Shown here piece after piece: positions 45,336 through 54,094 of a stretch of 64,000 nucleotides of DNA. Source of the DNA: Marinobacter sp. S6332 (GTDB lineage: Bacteria; Pseudomonadota; Gammaproteobacteria; Pseudomonadales; Oleiphilaceae); NCBI RefSeq assembly GCF_023016045.1, contig NZ_JALKAP010000003.1:363308-427307 (forward strand). Direction: 5' to 3'. A program made the position numbers and the translations under genes. The notes beneath the pieces are model-generated. The model was not told the DNA's origin, did not search any database, and saw only the letters and a list, made by a program, of their open reading frames with translations. Each line of letters starts with the position of its first letter. Position 1 is the stretch's first letter.

Positions 45336-45370
45336 GTGCACCAAACTATAAGTCACAAGAGGCACAAACA

Positions 45371-45406
45371 AAAACGCCACCAACCGGTGGCCGGTGGTGG
45401 CGTTTT
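45371..45406 (-). terminator. Terminator of rpoH
   Basis: Long stem (aaaacgccacc...accgg against ccggtggtggcgtttt, one bulge) followed on the minus strand by a five-U run. It sits about 30 bases after the rpoH stop. The plus strand also has four T, so some bidirectional activity is possible. Confidence 0.8.
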
Positions 45407-45433
45407 CAGAACACTTGCGGATGAGCTACCTTA

Positions 45434-46294
45434 TCAGGCAGCTTCAGTCATCTGCGTGCGGATCTTCTTCATGGCATTCTTTTCCAGCTGGCGAATACGC
45501 TCGGCTGAAATACCGTACTTGTCTGCCAACTGATGCAGCGTTGCTTTATTCTCGGATAACCAACGCTCACGCAGAATATCCTGACTGCGCTCATCAAGCA
45601 GTTCCAACGCCTGCATTAAGCGACCGTTAGAGTCCTCTGACCAGTCCGCTTTTTCAAGCTGAACGGCAGGGTCGCTGCGGTGGTCTTCCAAATAGTACGC
45701 TGGCGCTTTGTAGGCGCTGTCGTCATCATCGTCCATCGGGCCATCAAAGGCAGTGTCGTGGGACGCCAAACGGCCTTCCATTTCGCGCACAACTCTGGGC
45801 TCAACACCCAAGTCGTCTGCAACTGCGTGCAGTTCATCGTGGCTCAACCACGCCAGCTTTTTCTTCTGGCTGCGCAAATTGAAAAACAGTTTACGCTGGG
45901 ACTTGGTCGTCGCCACTTTCACAATGCGCCAATTACGCAGAATGAACTCGTGAATCTCTGCTTTGATCCAGTGCACCGCGAAAGACACCAACCGCACCCC
46001 GTATTCCGGATTGAAGCGCTTGACGGCCTTCATCAAGCCAACGTTACCTTCCTGAATCAAATCCGCCTGAGCCAATCCATAACCGGAATAGCTGCGGGCT
46101 ATATGGATAACAAAACGCAAGTGGGACAACACCAGTTGGCGAGCCGCATCTACGTCTTCTTCGTAGTGCAGTCTCTCGGCCAACTCCCGTTCTTCATCCA
46201 CGGTGAGTACCGGAATGCGACTCGCGGCCTGAATATATGCCTCAAGATTTGCGCCCGGAACAAGTTTTTCAATGAGCTGTAAGCTCGTACCCAT
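45434..46294 (-). CDS. rpoH: RNA polymerase sigma factor RpoH (sigma-32)
   Basis: Heat-shock sigma factor of 286 residues. Region 2 shows [17 protein letters not shown] and [20 protein letters not shown], with the region 2.4-type block [20 protein letters not shown]. The RpoH box [14 protein letters not shown], specific for this family and used in core binding and regulation, is present. Region 4 has [16 protein letters not shown] sigma-E type promoter lies upstream at 46341. The order rpoH-ftsX-ftsE-ftsY is conserved with E. coli. Confidence 0.97.
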   Translation of the reverse strand: MGTSLQLIEKLVPGANLEAYIQAASRIPVLTVDEERELAERLHYEEDVDAARQLVLSHLRFVIHIARSYSGYGLAQADLIQEGNVGLMKAVKRFNPEYGVRLVSFAVHWIKAEIHEFILRNWRIVKVATTKSQRKLFFNLRSQKKKLAWLSHDELHAVADDLGVEPRVVREMEGRLASHDTAFDGPMDDDDDSAYKAPAYYLEDHRSDPAVQLEKADWSEDSNGRLMQALELLDERSQDILRERWLSENKATLHQLADKYGISAERIRQLEKNAMKKIRTQMTEAA

Positions 46295-46340
46295 GCTGTA
46301 TCCTCCGAACCTGACGGTCGCATAATATAACGAATAGAAA

Positions 46341-46368
46341 TTAGACCGTCACGAACCCTAAAAGTTCC
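46341..46368 (-). promoter_or_regulatory. Sigma-E (AlgU/RpoE)-type promoter of rpoH
   Basis: On the minus strand GGAACTT (46368-46362), a 16-base spacer and TCTAA (46345-46341) match the RpoE consensus GGAACTT-N16-TCTGA. The predicted start is about 40 bases before the rpoH ATG. E. coli rpoH has a sigma-E promoter with the same spacing and a similar ACGGTCTGA -10 context. Confidence 0.75.
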
Positions 46369-46489
46369 CGAATCCCCAAGTAAAACGTTCCAAATCAACT
46401 AAATGGAGAATTCTCCCTAACTTTAACTGCTTACGAACCTACTCCGGAATGGACTTTACTTCAATACGGTCTTTCCGCAGTCCGGATCA

Positions 46490-47503
46490 TCAACTACCGG
46501 CAATTTCACCCGGCTCAATGTCATCAAGATGGCGCTTCACCGCTACCCAAGCGCCCAGCCAGCCTAGCAGCATTGCGGCAATAATCAACGCAAACGCACC
46601 ATCAAGGCTCAAGCCGTTCAGTGAGAAGTCACTACGGTACAGTCCAGCGAGGCGTTCAACCGGGCCACTCAGCCACCACAGGGACAGCTGCAACAGTATC
46701 AAGGCAACAGCGCCCCCACCAAGACCAAACCAAGCACCGGTGTAAAGAAAAGGCCTGCGCACAAAACTGTCTGTGCCACCTACCAGTTTAGCGACCAGAA
46801 TCTCATCACGACGGCTTTCTATGGACAGCCTCACGGTGTTGCCAATCACCAGTACCACCGCTGCGGCCAGCAATATGGCAAGCGCCCACACAGCCCGCGC
46901 AAGTAGGTCTGTCATAGCGTTGAGGCGCTGTAGCCAGCCTAGATCCACCTGAACCCGTTCAACCCCCTCCATGCCTTCTATAAACGTTACCAGAGCTGCA
47001 ACACCGTCGGCAGACCGAGCGCTTTCCTCAGGCGTGACCAGCAACGTGTGGGGTAGGGGGTTCTCTTCTAAATAGTCCAAAGCATCATCAAGGCCCGACG
47101 ATGCCCGGAACTCTGCCAAGGCACGATCGCGATCAATCAATTCCAGCTCGGCTACGCGTCCATCTCCGCCGATCTCACCGGCTAAGGCTTGAGTCTGCTC
47201 AAGACTAGCGCTCATTTTCATGTAGGCGGTTACACGGGCACTACTTTCCCACCCAGCGCTCACGCCTTGCAGACTGGCTAACAGCAACAGGAGCGCAACC
47301 GGCAAAGCCAAAGCCACACCCATAACAGTCCACGTCATCAGGCTCGCCACCGGCGTTCGCCACATACGAACTGCGCTATCACGAGCTACTTTGCGGTGAT
47401 GGATAAAATAGGATTCAGCCTGCTCGCGCCAAGGGGATCGAGACGTTTTGGCGCCTCTTTCAGCGTCTGCCTTACGGGGTTTGGATGAAGGATCAGCGGC
47501 CAC
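46490..47503 (-). CDS. ftsX: Cell division protein FtsX
   Basis: Inner-membrane subunit of the FtsEX complex, which couples ATP hydrolysis to septal peptidoglycan hydrolase activation. It has a basic cytoplasmic N-terminus, one helix (about 50-75), a periplasmic loop (SARVTAYMKMSASLEQTQAL to VERVQVDLGWLQRLN), and three more helices, with RRDEILVAKLVGGTDSFVRR typical of FtsX. About 337 residues from the GTG at 47503, which follows GGGAGG and overlaps the ftsE end by 11 bases. Confidence 0.94.
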   Translation of the reverse strand: MAADPSSKPRKADAERGAKTSRSPWREQAESYFIHHRKVARDSAVRMWRTPVASLMTWTVMGVALALPVALLLLLASLQGVSAGWESSARVTAYMKMSASLEQTQALAGEIGGDGRVAELELIDRDRALAEFRASSGLDDALDYLEENPLPHTLLVTPEESARSADGVAALVTFIEGMEGVERVQVDLGWLQRLNAMTDLLARAVWALAILLAAAVVLVIGNTVRLSIESRRDEILVAKLVGGTDSFVRRPFLYTGAWFGLGGGAVALILLQLSLWWLSGPVERLAGLYRSDFSLNGLSLDGAFALIIAAMLLGWLGAWVAVKRHLDDIEPGEIAGS

Positions 47504-48182
47504 CGGCACCTCCCTGAAGCGGGTTACCACCGGCAATCAGATTACCGTGATCCAGAGTTAATGTGCGCCGGTTCATCTCGTTGATCAGCGCAAGGTCGTG
47601 ACTGGCTATGAGCACTGTTACACCAACCTGACTGAACTGCGCGAATAGGTTCATGATGTCTGCTGACAGTTTTGGATCCAGATTACCCGTGGGCTCATCC
47701 GCCAACAGTAGCGGTGGCTTGTTCACCACAGCCCGGGCGATGCCTACGCGCTGCTGCTCACCGCCCGAGAGCTGTAAGGGATTCATTTTTTCTTTGCTCA
47801 GCAAACCAACCTTATCCAGCGCAGCTCTTACCCGCCGCCCTACGTCACGCGGAGTAGCGCCCATAACTTCCAAAGGCATGGCGACGTTGTTGAATACGGT
47901 ACGATCAAAAAGCAGCTGGTGGTTTTGAAACACCACGCCAATGTGGCGACGAATGTAAGGAATCTGTCGCCTTGGCAGGCTATTCAAGATCTGGCCACCC
48001 ACCACCACTTCCCCGGCACTGGGACGTTCCATAACCATAAGCAGTTTCAGCAGGGTACTTTTGCCCGCACCAGAATGCCCTGTCAGAAAGGCCAGTTCAC
48101 CACGGGCTAGATGAAAATTCACCTGTCGCAATGCGGTATGATCACTGTCATACCGCTTGGTAACCTGACGAAATTCGATCAT
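47493..48182 (-). CDS. ftsE: Cell division ATP-binding protein FtsE
   Basis: ABC ATPase of 229 residues, partner of FtsX. Walker A is [17 protein letters not shown], the signature [16 protein letters not shown], and Walker [13 protein letters not shown]. The [18 protein letters not shown] block is typical of FtsE. Located 39 bases after ftsY and overlapping ftsX, so the three genes form one operon. Confidence 0.96.
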   Translation of the reverse strand: MIEFRQVTKRYDSDHTALRQVNFHLARGELAFLTGHSGAGKSTLLKLLMVMERPSAGEVVVGGQILNSLPRRQIPYIRRHIGVVFQNHQLLFDRTVFNNVAMPLEVMGATPRDVGRRVRAALDKVGLLSKEKMNPLQLSGGEQQRVGIARAVVNKPPLLLADEPTGNLDPKLSADIMNLFAQFSQVGVTVLIASHDLALINEMNRRTLTLDHGNLIAGGNPLQGGAGGR

Positions 48183-48221
48183 GGCGGGCTATTGCTCCAC
48201 TAGTTCAGGTAGCAAGGCAAA

Positions 48222-49439
48222 CTATTCTGCGAACAATGCGTCCACAAAGGTTTCGGCATCGAAGCTGCGCAGATCATCAACTTGCTCACCCACACCGATA
48301 AAGCGAATAGGAAGCTGCAACTGGCGGGCAATGGCGAACACGATGCCGCCTTTGGCTGTACCGTCCAGCTTCGTTAAGGTGATACCGCTTACGCCAACCG
48401 CCTTCTGGAACACTTGTGCCTGACTCAGTGCGTTCTGCCCTGTGCCCGCATCCAGTACCAGCATGACTTCGTGAGGCGCAGTGTCATCTAGCTTTTTCAT
48501 GACCCGAACGACTTTTTCCAGCTCGCTCATTAGGTTGTCTTTATTCTGCAACCGGCCTGCCGTATCGGCGATCACAACATCCACGCCCCGGGACTGGCCT
48601 GACTGTATGGCATCAAAAATCACCGATGCGCTATCAGCGCCGGTATGTTGAGCCACAACGGGAACATTATTGCGCTCACCCCAAACCTGAAGCTGCTCAA
48701 CAGCGGCAGCACGGAAGGTATCACCTGCCGCCAGCATGACGGATTTGCCTTCGCTTTGGAGCTTTTTCGTAAGTTTGCCGATTGTGGTGGTCTTGCCAAC
48801 GCCGTTCACGCCGACCATTAAAATGACGTATGGCTTAGTTCCCGAATCAATCGTCAGCGGCTTGGTGACATCTTTAAGCAAACCATGCAATTCATCTCGC
48901 AACGCCTTGCGTAGTGCTTCGCCATCTTTTAATTGATTGCGCTGGAGTTTGTCAGTGAGGGATTCAATAATTTCTGAAGTGGCAGTCACGCCCACATCGG
49001 CCATCAGCAGAGTGGTCTCGATTTCCTCCAGTAGGTCTTCATCGATCTTCTTACCAACGGCAAAAAGATCGGCCATACCACCGGTGAGGCTCGCCCGGGT
49101 TTTACCCAAACCCTGTTTGATGCGCTCGAATACGCTGAGCTGGGGCGCAGCTTCCGGCTCCGGTATCTTTTCTGGTTCGGGTGCGCGCTCAAGCTCTGCC
49201 ACTGTCTTCGGCGCAGGGGCGGCTGGCGCATCCGCAGGCTCTTCTGCCACGGGCTCGGGGGTAGCGTCCGGAGCTTTGCGCTCAACCGGTGCGGTGGGTG
49301 CGGGACCTTTCAGAGCCTCCGGTTTGCGCTGGGGTACGGGCTTCGGCCGCGGAACCCGGCGCCGGTTGCTGGCGATATCCAGAACAAATACGAATACAAG
49401 AAGGGCCAAAAGGCCGACTGAAATCCACTCTGCCATCAT
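48222..49439 (-). CDS. ftsY: Signal recognition particle receptor FtsY
   Basis: SRP receptor GTPase of 405 residues that brings ribosome-nascent chains to the membrane. An N-terminal hydrophobic segment (about 5-22) and a proline/acidic A domain (to about 100) precede the NG domain: GVNGVGKTTTIGKL, GDTFRAAAVEQL, VIADTAGRLQNK and LTKLDGTAKGG. First gene of ftsY-ftsE-ftsX and divergent from rsmD. The clear N-terminal membrane helix differs from E. coli FtsY. Confidence 0.96.
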   Translation of the reverse strand: MMAEWISVGLLALLVFVFVLDIASNRRRVPRPKPVPQRKPEALKGPAPTAPVERKAPDATPEPVAEEPADAPAAPAPKTVAELERAPEPEKIPEPEAAPQLSVFERIKQGLGKTRASLTGGMADLFAVGKKIDEDLLEEIETTLLMADVGVTATSEIIESLTDKLQRNQLKDGEALRKALRDELHGLLKDVTKPLTIDSGTKPYVILMVGVNGVGKTTTIGKLTKKLQSEGKSVMLAAGDTFRAAAVEQLQVWGERNNVPVVAQHTGADSASVIFDAIQSGQSRGVDVVIADTAGRLQNKDNLMSELEKVVRVMKKLDDTAPHEVMLVLDAGTGQNALSQAQVFQKAVGVSGITLTKLDGTAKGGIVFAIARQLQLPIRFIGVGEQVDDLRSFDAETFVDALFAE

Positions 49440-49598
49440 AAAGTCATACCGTCAGTCTGATTGGGCGGGACAAATAAAGCGCACATTCTAGCAGACTGTC
49501 CTCTGGAAGTGAGGGTCGTGTGGATTATCATGGAACACCGGTTTTCCGCTAAGATACGCCAGCCAGCAAGAACCCAGTCAGCTTCCGGAGCTTAGGAT

Positions 49599-50246
49599 AT
49601 GGCGCGAAGAAAACCCTCAGGCCCGCGGCTTTCAAGCAAGCCCTCAAAAAACGAAGCCCGGAACTCGGGAACCAGCGGTGAGTTGCGCATTATCGGCGGC
49701 GACTGGCGCAGCCGTAAACTCCGCTTCCCTGACGCGGGAGGGGTGCGCCCAACGCCAGCACGCACGCGGGAAACTCTGTTCAACTGGCTTTCATTTCATT
49801 TGGCGGGAAGCGACTGTTTAGATTTGTTTTCCGGCTCAGGCGCGCTTGGCTTCGAGGCGCTTTCCAGAGGCGCCGCCCATGCCACGCTGGTTGACAATAA
49901 CCCCGCTTTGGCAACGGCGCTGCGCAACAACCTTCGGCTTCTTGGCTCCGAGGCTGGCACGGTTACCTGCACCAACGTAGACACTTATCTCAGCCAGCGG
50001 GCGCGGCAGCCGTTTGATATCGTATTTATGGACCCGCCATTCCGGCAGGGCTGGTTAACAACACTGTTTCCGTTGCTGGATTCTCAGGGCTGGGTTAAGT
50101 CTGGGGGCTGGGTCTATGTGGAGCATGAGAGCGACCTGCCCACGCCAACTGCACCCGCCGACTGGCAGCTGCACCGGCAAAAAACCGCAGGACAGGTCAC
50201 TTACTGCTTATATCGAGTTTCTCAGGCTGCAGGGCGCAGCGAGTAA
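49599..50246 (+). CDS. rsmD: 16S rRNA (guanine-966-N2)-methyltransferase RsmD
   Basis: Ribosomal RNA methyltransferase of 215 residues. Motifs: LRIIGGDWRSRKLRFP, VRPTPARTRETLFNWL, LDLFSGSGALGFEALSRG (SAM loop) and the catalytic DIVFMDPPF. A 28-residue basic extension precedes the core. GGAG lies eight bases before the ATG. It is divergent from ftsY as in E. coli, and its last 25 bases overlap the end of the convergent desaturase gene. Confidence 0.95.
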   Translation: MARRKPSGPRLSSKPSKNEARNSGTSGELRIIGGDWRSRKLRFPDAGGVRPTPARTRETLFNWLSFHLAGSDCLDLFSGSGALGFEALSRGAAHATLVDNNPALATALRNNLRLLGSEAGTVTCTNVDTYLSQRARQPFDIVFMDPPFRQGWLTTLFPLLDSQGWVKSGGWVYVEHESDLPTPTAPADWQLHRQKTAGQVTYCLYRVSQAAGRSE

Positions 50247-51400
50247 GCTCGCAAATGGGCGGCAAACTCTTCCAAATAGCGGATGCCGCTGGCTTCAGCC
50301 TCTTTGCACCACTCCATCAATGCGTGCAGCTTATCCTGTGGTTTGAGCCCCCGCTGGCGCCAGAGAGCCTGTAAGTCGTTGCTCATCTCGTAGATCTGGC
50401 GCAAAACAGCGTTGCTTTCCAGAGCCGACTCCAGCGTTTCCTTCTCACGTGGCTTTATGAGGGTGACTTCCCGGGACAAAAGCTGCTTGAGCTTTCGGTA
50501 ACGGGGCCGAATCTCGTCATCCATCAGGCTCTTTTGCTGGCGCAGAACCGGCTCTGTTACGCGCTTGCGATATTGGCGCATGATATCAAACCGGTTGTTG
50601 GCAATGGCCTGAACGGTTTCGACATCGACGTCCTGCTTACCCGGTACATAATGCGCAATGGGCCGATATCCTTTGGGCTTGGCTAGACCAAACAGCTGGA
50701 AAGTGCGGATGTAGCCCCAGCCGATATCCACCTCGTACCAACGACGCGAGAGCTTGGATGAGTTCGGGTAGGTGTGGTGGTTATTGTGCAGTTCTTCACC
50801 ACCAATCAAAATGCCTAACGGAGAAATGTTGCGGGCATTGTCTGCACACTCAAAATTACGGTAGCCCATCCAGTGGCCAACTCCGTTCACCACGCCGGCT
50901 GCCCAGAAGGGTATCCAGACCATTTGCACAGCCCAAATCCAAATACCATGCACACCAAACAACGCTAAGTTAATAACCGCCATCAGCGCAATACCCAACA
51001 CCTTATGGCGGCTATATATGTTGCGCTCGACCCAGTCATCCGGAGTACGCTGGCCGTAACGTTCAAGAGTCTCGGGTGTAGCCGCCGACGCATAGAGTTC
51101 CGCGCCTTCAAACAACACCTTCTTTATCCCAAGCACCACTGGGCTATGTGGGTCTTCCGCCGTTTCGCACTTGGCGTGATGCTTACGATGGATCGCGGTC
51201 CATTCTTTGGTATTCTGGGCAGTGGTCAGCCACAACCAAAAGCGGAAAAAGTGCTTCAGAACAGGGTGCAAATCCAATGAGTTGTGAGCTGAGTGGCGAT
51301 GCAGATAGAGCGTTACACTGATGATAGTGATATGGGTCATACCCAAAGCAACTAAAATCAGCTGCATCACTGATAGGTCAAGGAGACCGTTAAACCACAT
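50222..51400 (-). CDS. Acyl-CoA/acyl-lipid delta-9-type fatty acid desaturase
   Basis: Membrane di-iron desaturase of 392 residues introducing a double bond into saturated acyl chains. The three histidine boxes are HRHSAH (34-39), HRKHH (71-75) and HNNHH further on, between pairs of hydrophobic helices. A charged C-terminal tail of about 120 residues (LRQQKSLMDDEIRPRYRKLK) follows. GAGGAT precedes the ATG. It is divergent from mutM; a FabR-like half-site lies upstream. Confidence 0.92.
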   Translation of the reverse strand: MWFNGLLDLSVMQLILVALGMTHITIISVTLYLHRHSAHNSLDLHPVLKHFFRFWLWLTTAQNTKEWTAIHRKHHAKCETAEDPHSPVVLGIKKVLFEGAELYASAATPETLERYGQRTPDDWVERNIYSRHKVLGIALMAVINLALFGVHGIWIWAVQMVWIPFWAAGVVNGVGHWMGYRNFECADNARNISPLGILIGGEELHNNHHTYPNSSKLSRRWYEVDIGWGYIRTFQLFGLAKPKGYRPIAHYVPGKQDVDVETVQAIANNRFDIMRQYRKRVTEPVLRQQKSLMDDEIRPRYRKLKQLLSREVTLIKPREKETLESALESNAVLRQIYEMSNDLQALWRQRGLKPQDKLHALMEWCKEAEASGIRYLEEFAAHLRAYSLRPAA

Positions 51401-51461
51401 AATTTATCCTCAAATCAAAATCTTGGGCGCCTGCAATTTTTGGCACCGGCACGATTACTTT

Positions 51462-51491
51462 AGCGTACAGCTGTTAGCCAGAACAACAGCT
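51462..51491. promoter_or_regulatory. Inverted repeat with FabR-like half-site upstream of desaturase
   Basis: The stretch holds agcgtaca (51462-51469), equal to a half-site of the FabR operator, overlapping a 7-base inverted repeat agctgtt / aacagct with a nine-base spacer. Desaturase genes are commonly controlled by FabR/DesT-type repressors. The match is partial, so this is a candidate only. Confidence 0.3.
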
Positions 51492-51564
51492 TTAAAATGC
51501 AAATTTGTTACTGTTCACATTTGCGCAACATTACGGCTCACACATTTGACCGGAGACAGTCTGC

Positions 51565-52377
51565 GTGCCCGAATTACCTGAAGTGGAAACCACAAGGCGC
51601 GGCATTGCGCCACACTGTGAAGGCCAAACCATCGACAAAATCAAGGTTCGCAATGGCAGCCTACGCTGGCCCGTGCCTGAGAACATCGCTGAACAAATGG
51701 AAGGCCAGATTATCCGAACAGTGGACAGGCGCGCGAAATACCTGTTCCTGAATCTGGATCACGGCACAGCCATCATCCACTTGGGCATGTCCGGCAGCCT
51801 TCGCATCGTCACGGATAACGCGCCAGCACAGAAACACGACCACATCGACCTTGTGCTGAATTCCGGCGTTATTCTGCGCTTCAATGATCCACGCCGATTC
51901 GGTTGTTGGTTGTGGGCCGAACCTGCTGCGACGCACCCACTAATTGCCAGCCTCGGCCCAGAGCCGTTGTCACCGGAGTTTACCGGTCGAATGCTCTTCC
52001 AACTCTCGCGCTCAAAAAACACCCCAGTGAAAGCCTTCATTATGGACAGCCACGTGGTTGTAGGCGTAGGCAACATATACGCCAACGAGGCCTTATTCAA
52101 AGCTGGCATTCACCCCCGACGCAAAGCTGGGCGCATCAGCCTCGATCGCTATCAACGCCTTGCGGAGGCCATTCGCGAAATTCTCGGTGCTGCGATTTTG
52201 ATGGGTGGTACGACCCTGAGGGACTTCGTGAATAGTGATGGCAAGCCGGGCTACTTTGCTCAATCATTGCTCGTTTATGGCCGAACAGGGGAGCCCTGCC
52301 CAGAGTGCGAAACACCCTTGAAGGAAATCCGCATGAGCGGTCGGTCAACGGTGTACTGCACTCGGTGCCAGAGGTAG
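51565..52377 (+). CDS. mutM: Formamidopyrimidine-DNA glycosylase
   Basis: Bifunctional base-excision glycosylase of 270 residues removing 8-oxoguanine. After the initiator, PELPEVETTRRG gives the catalytic proline and glutamate; the beta-hairpin lysine is in RRAKYLFLNL. DPRRFG and VGNIYANEALFKAGIHP are conserved, and the zinc finger is CPECETPL...CTRCQR at the end. Start is GTG with GGAG upstream. Confidence 0.96.
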   Translation: MPELPEVETTRRGIAPHCEGQTIDKIKVRNGSLRWPVPENIAEQMEGQIIRTVDRRAKYLFLNLDHGTAIIHLGMSGSLRIVTDNAPAQKHDHIDLVLNSGVILRFNDPRRFGCWLWAEPAATHPLIASLGPEPLSPEFTGRMLFQLSRSKNTPVKAFIMDSHVVVGVGNIYANEALFKAGIHPRRKAGRISLDRYQRLAEAIREILGAAILMGGTTLRDFVNSDGKPGYFAQSLLVYGRTGEPCPECETPLKEIRMSGRSTVYCTRCQR

Positions 52378-52497
52378 TTTTCCGGACAACTCTCTGCCTA
52401 AACCCCATGAAACTGCACAACTCCCAACGAATATTCGTTTGAAAATGCGCAAATATGATTCATAGTTAACAGAGGATCAACACTCAGGAGATACACC

Positions 52498-52830
52498 ATG
52501 ACCCGCACCATTTCACGCACCTTGATGGCCACGCTAGCGGCTTGCTTATTAGCTTTTTCATCCGTAGGCCACGCCCGAGCCATCGATGAAAGCCCGTCAG
52601 CCTTGGCGATGGCCGGTGACGCAGTGTTTGTGCGCCCCGTTCTATTGGCCACTACCGTTGTTGGTGCCGCCGTTTATCTAGTATCCCTGCCGTTTTCTCT
52701 ACTTGGTGGCAATGCCGCTGAAGCTGGAGAAACGTTGGTAGTGGGCCCAGCGAAAGCGACTTTTGTACGCTGCCTTGGCTGCACCACAACTGGCCAAAAA
52801 ACCGAGACTGTCGAGCAGTCTGATAAGTAA
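52498..52830 (+). CDS. Small exported hypothetical protein
   Basis: Protein of 110 residues with a signal peptide ending near GHARAID, a hydrophobic helix (about 45-68: VRPVLLATTVVGAAVYLVSL) and a conserved-looking FVRCLGCT near the end with two cysteines. Similar small proteins occur in pseudomonads and relatives without known function. AGGAG precedes the ATG. A terminator follows at 52863. Confidence 0.7.
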   Translation: MTRTISRTLMATLAACLLAFSSVGHARAIDESPSALAMAGDAVFVRPVLLATTVVGAAVYLVSLPFSLLGGNAAEAGETLVVGPAKATFVRCLGCTTTGQKTETVEQSDK

Positions 52831-52862
52831 CATTCCGGCTTGCCTCTTGCTGGCATCTGCGG

Positions 52863-52893
52863 CAGCCTGACGAAAATTCTTCAGGCTGTTTTT
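52863..52893 (+). terminator. Rho-independent terminator
   Basis: Perfect eight-base stem (cagcctga / tcaggctg) with a ten-base loop, followed by five T, 33 bases after the small exported protein gene and just before the yrfG-like gene. Confidence 0.85.
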
Positions 52894-52897
52894 ACTT

Positions 52898-53587
52898 ATG
52901 ATCAACTGGACGTCTCTCGAAACCGTGTTTCTGGACATGGACGGCACACTGCTTGATCTACACTTCGACAACCACTTCTGGCTGGAACACCTGCCCCGGC
53001 GCTACGCCGAACATTACGACCTGCATCCCGGAGAAGCAAAGCACCAGCTTATCAGCATGATCATGGCCGAGAAAGGCACTCTTAACTGGTATTGCACCGA
53101 TTATTGGAGTGAGCGGCTCGCTATGGACATCACGGGCCTAAAGTCCGAAGTCGGTGACCGAATTGGTTATCGCCCTCACGTAGCGAACTTCCTTCAAGCA
53201 CTCAAAAAAACCGGGCTGAGATCGGTCATTGTAACCAACTGCCACCCTGACCCTCTTGAGCTAAAGCTACAGCGCACAGGCCTCGACAGTTTTGTAGACA
53301 GCATTGTCTCTAGCCACCAGCTGGGCAAGCCCAAAGAAGACACTGCTTTCTGGCAAGACCTACAGCAATTGGCGCCATACCGTGCCGCCACTACTCTAAT
53401 GGTGGATGACAGCTTTCCCGTTCTAGAAAGTGCTCGAGCCGCAGGCATTGCTCAGTGCTTGGGTATTTTGGCTCCAGATAGTACGCAAGCTGCCCGGGAG
53501 ACGCATCCCGACATACCCTGTGTTCATCACTTTGACGAAATTCTGCCTTCCATTCACCGGCAAAGGCCTCTGCCATCTAATGGCTGA
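52898..53587 (+). CDS. yrfG: HAD-family GMP/IMP nucleotidase (YrfG-like)
   Basis: Haloacid dehalogenase-type phosphatase of 229 residues. Motif I is FLDMDGTLLDL with the nucleophilic aspartate, motif II VIVTNCHP, motif III the lysine of GKPKED, motif IV MVDDSFPV. Length, the block EHLPRRYAEHYDL, and the place ahead of hslR-hslO-pckA match E. coli YrfG, a purine nucleotidase. No clear ribosome site is seen; it begins just after a terminator. Confidence 0.85.
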   Translation: MINWTSLETVFLDMDGTLLDLHFDNHFWLEHLPRRYAEHYDLHPGEAKHQLISMIMAEKGTLNWYCTDYWSERLAMDITGLKSEVGDRIGYRPHVANFLQALKKTGLRSVIVTNCHPDPLELKLQRTGLDSFVDSIVSSHQLGKPKEDTAFWQDLQQLAPYRAATTLMVDDSFPVLESARAAGIAQCLGILAPDSTQAARETHPDIPCVHHFDEILPSIHRQRPLPSNG

Positions 53588-53593
53588 GAGCGC

Positions 53594-53599
53594 TATAAT
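53594..53599 (+). promoter_or_regulatory. Candidate -10 element of hslR
   Basis: A perfect TATAAT lies 30 bases before the hslR start and overlaps the region just past the yrfG stop. A good -35 at the right distance is not obvious. No sigma-32 consensus was recognised here, though hslR and hslO are heat-shock genes in E. coli. Confidence 0.4.
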
Positions 53600-53628
53600 G
53601 CTGTCAAACGCCTATCAGGTGAGGAGAC

Positions 53629-54036
53629 ATGGCGGCATCCACTTCGGACGATCAACGGGTTAGACTCGACAAATGGCTTTGGGCTGCGCGATTCTATAAA
53701 ACGCGCGCTCTTGCCAAAGAAGCGGTTGAAGGCGGCAAAGTTCACTACAACAACCAACGTTGCAAGCCCGGACGGCTGGTTGAGCCTGGCGCCACACTCA
53801 CCCTGCGCCTCGGCTTTATGGAAAAAGTCGTGATTGTTGACGATATAAGTGAGCGCAGGCGCGGTGCGCCAGAAGCCCAGAAGCTCTATCACGAAACCGA
53901 AGACAGCGTAAAAAAGCGAGAAGATCTCTCGTGGCAACGCAAAACCATGCAAGCAGCCCAGCTACCGCCAGCCCGTCGGCCTTCCAAGAAAGATCGCCGT
54001 GACATTCAAAAATTTCGCGACCAGAACAGCATTTGA
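53629..54036 (+). CDS. hslR: Heat-shock ribosome-associated protein Hsp15
   Basis: S4-domain RNA-binding protein of 135 residues that binds free 50S subunits carrying nascent chains. The S4 motif is VRLDKWLWAARFYKTRALAKEAVEGGKV, cited by its parts RLDKWLWAARF and TRALAKEA. The C-terminal helix is basic (PPARRPSKKDRRDIQKF). GAGGAG precedes the ATG. It is followed by hslO, as in E. coli. Confidence 0.94.
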   Translation: MAASTSDDQRVRLDKWLWAARFYKTRALAKEAVEGGKVHYNNQRCKPGRLVEPGATLTLRLGFMEKVVIVDDISERRRGAPEAQKLYHETEDSVKKREDLSWQRKTMQAAQLPPARRPSKKDRRDIQKFRDQNSI

Positions 54037-54094
54037 GCCACATCGATCTGATGTCGCCTATCTAATTAAGCACCCAGTTTTTAGGAGAACCACC

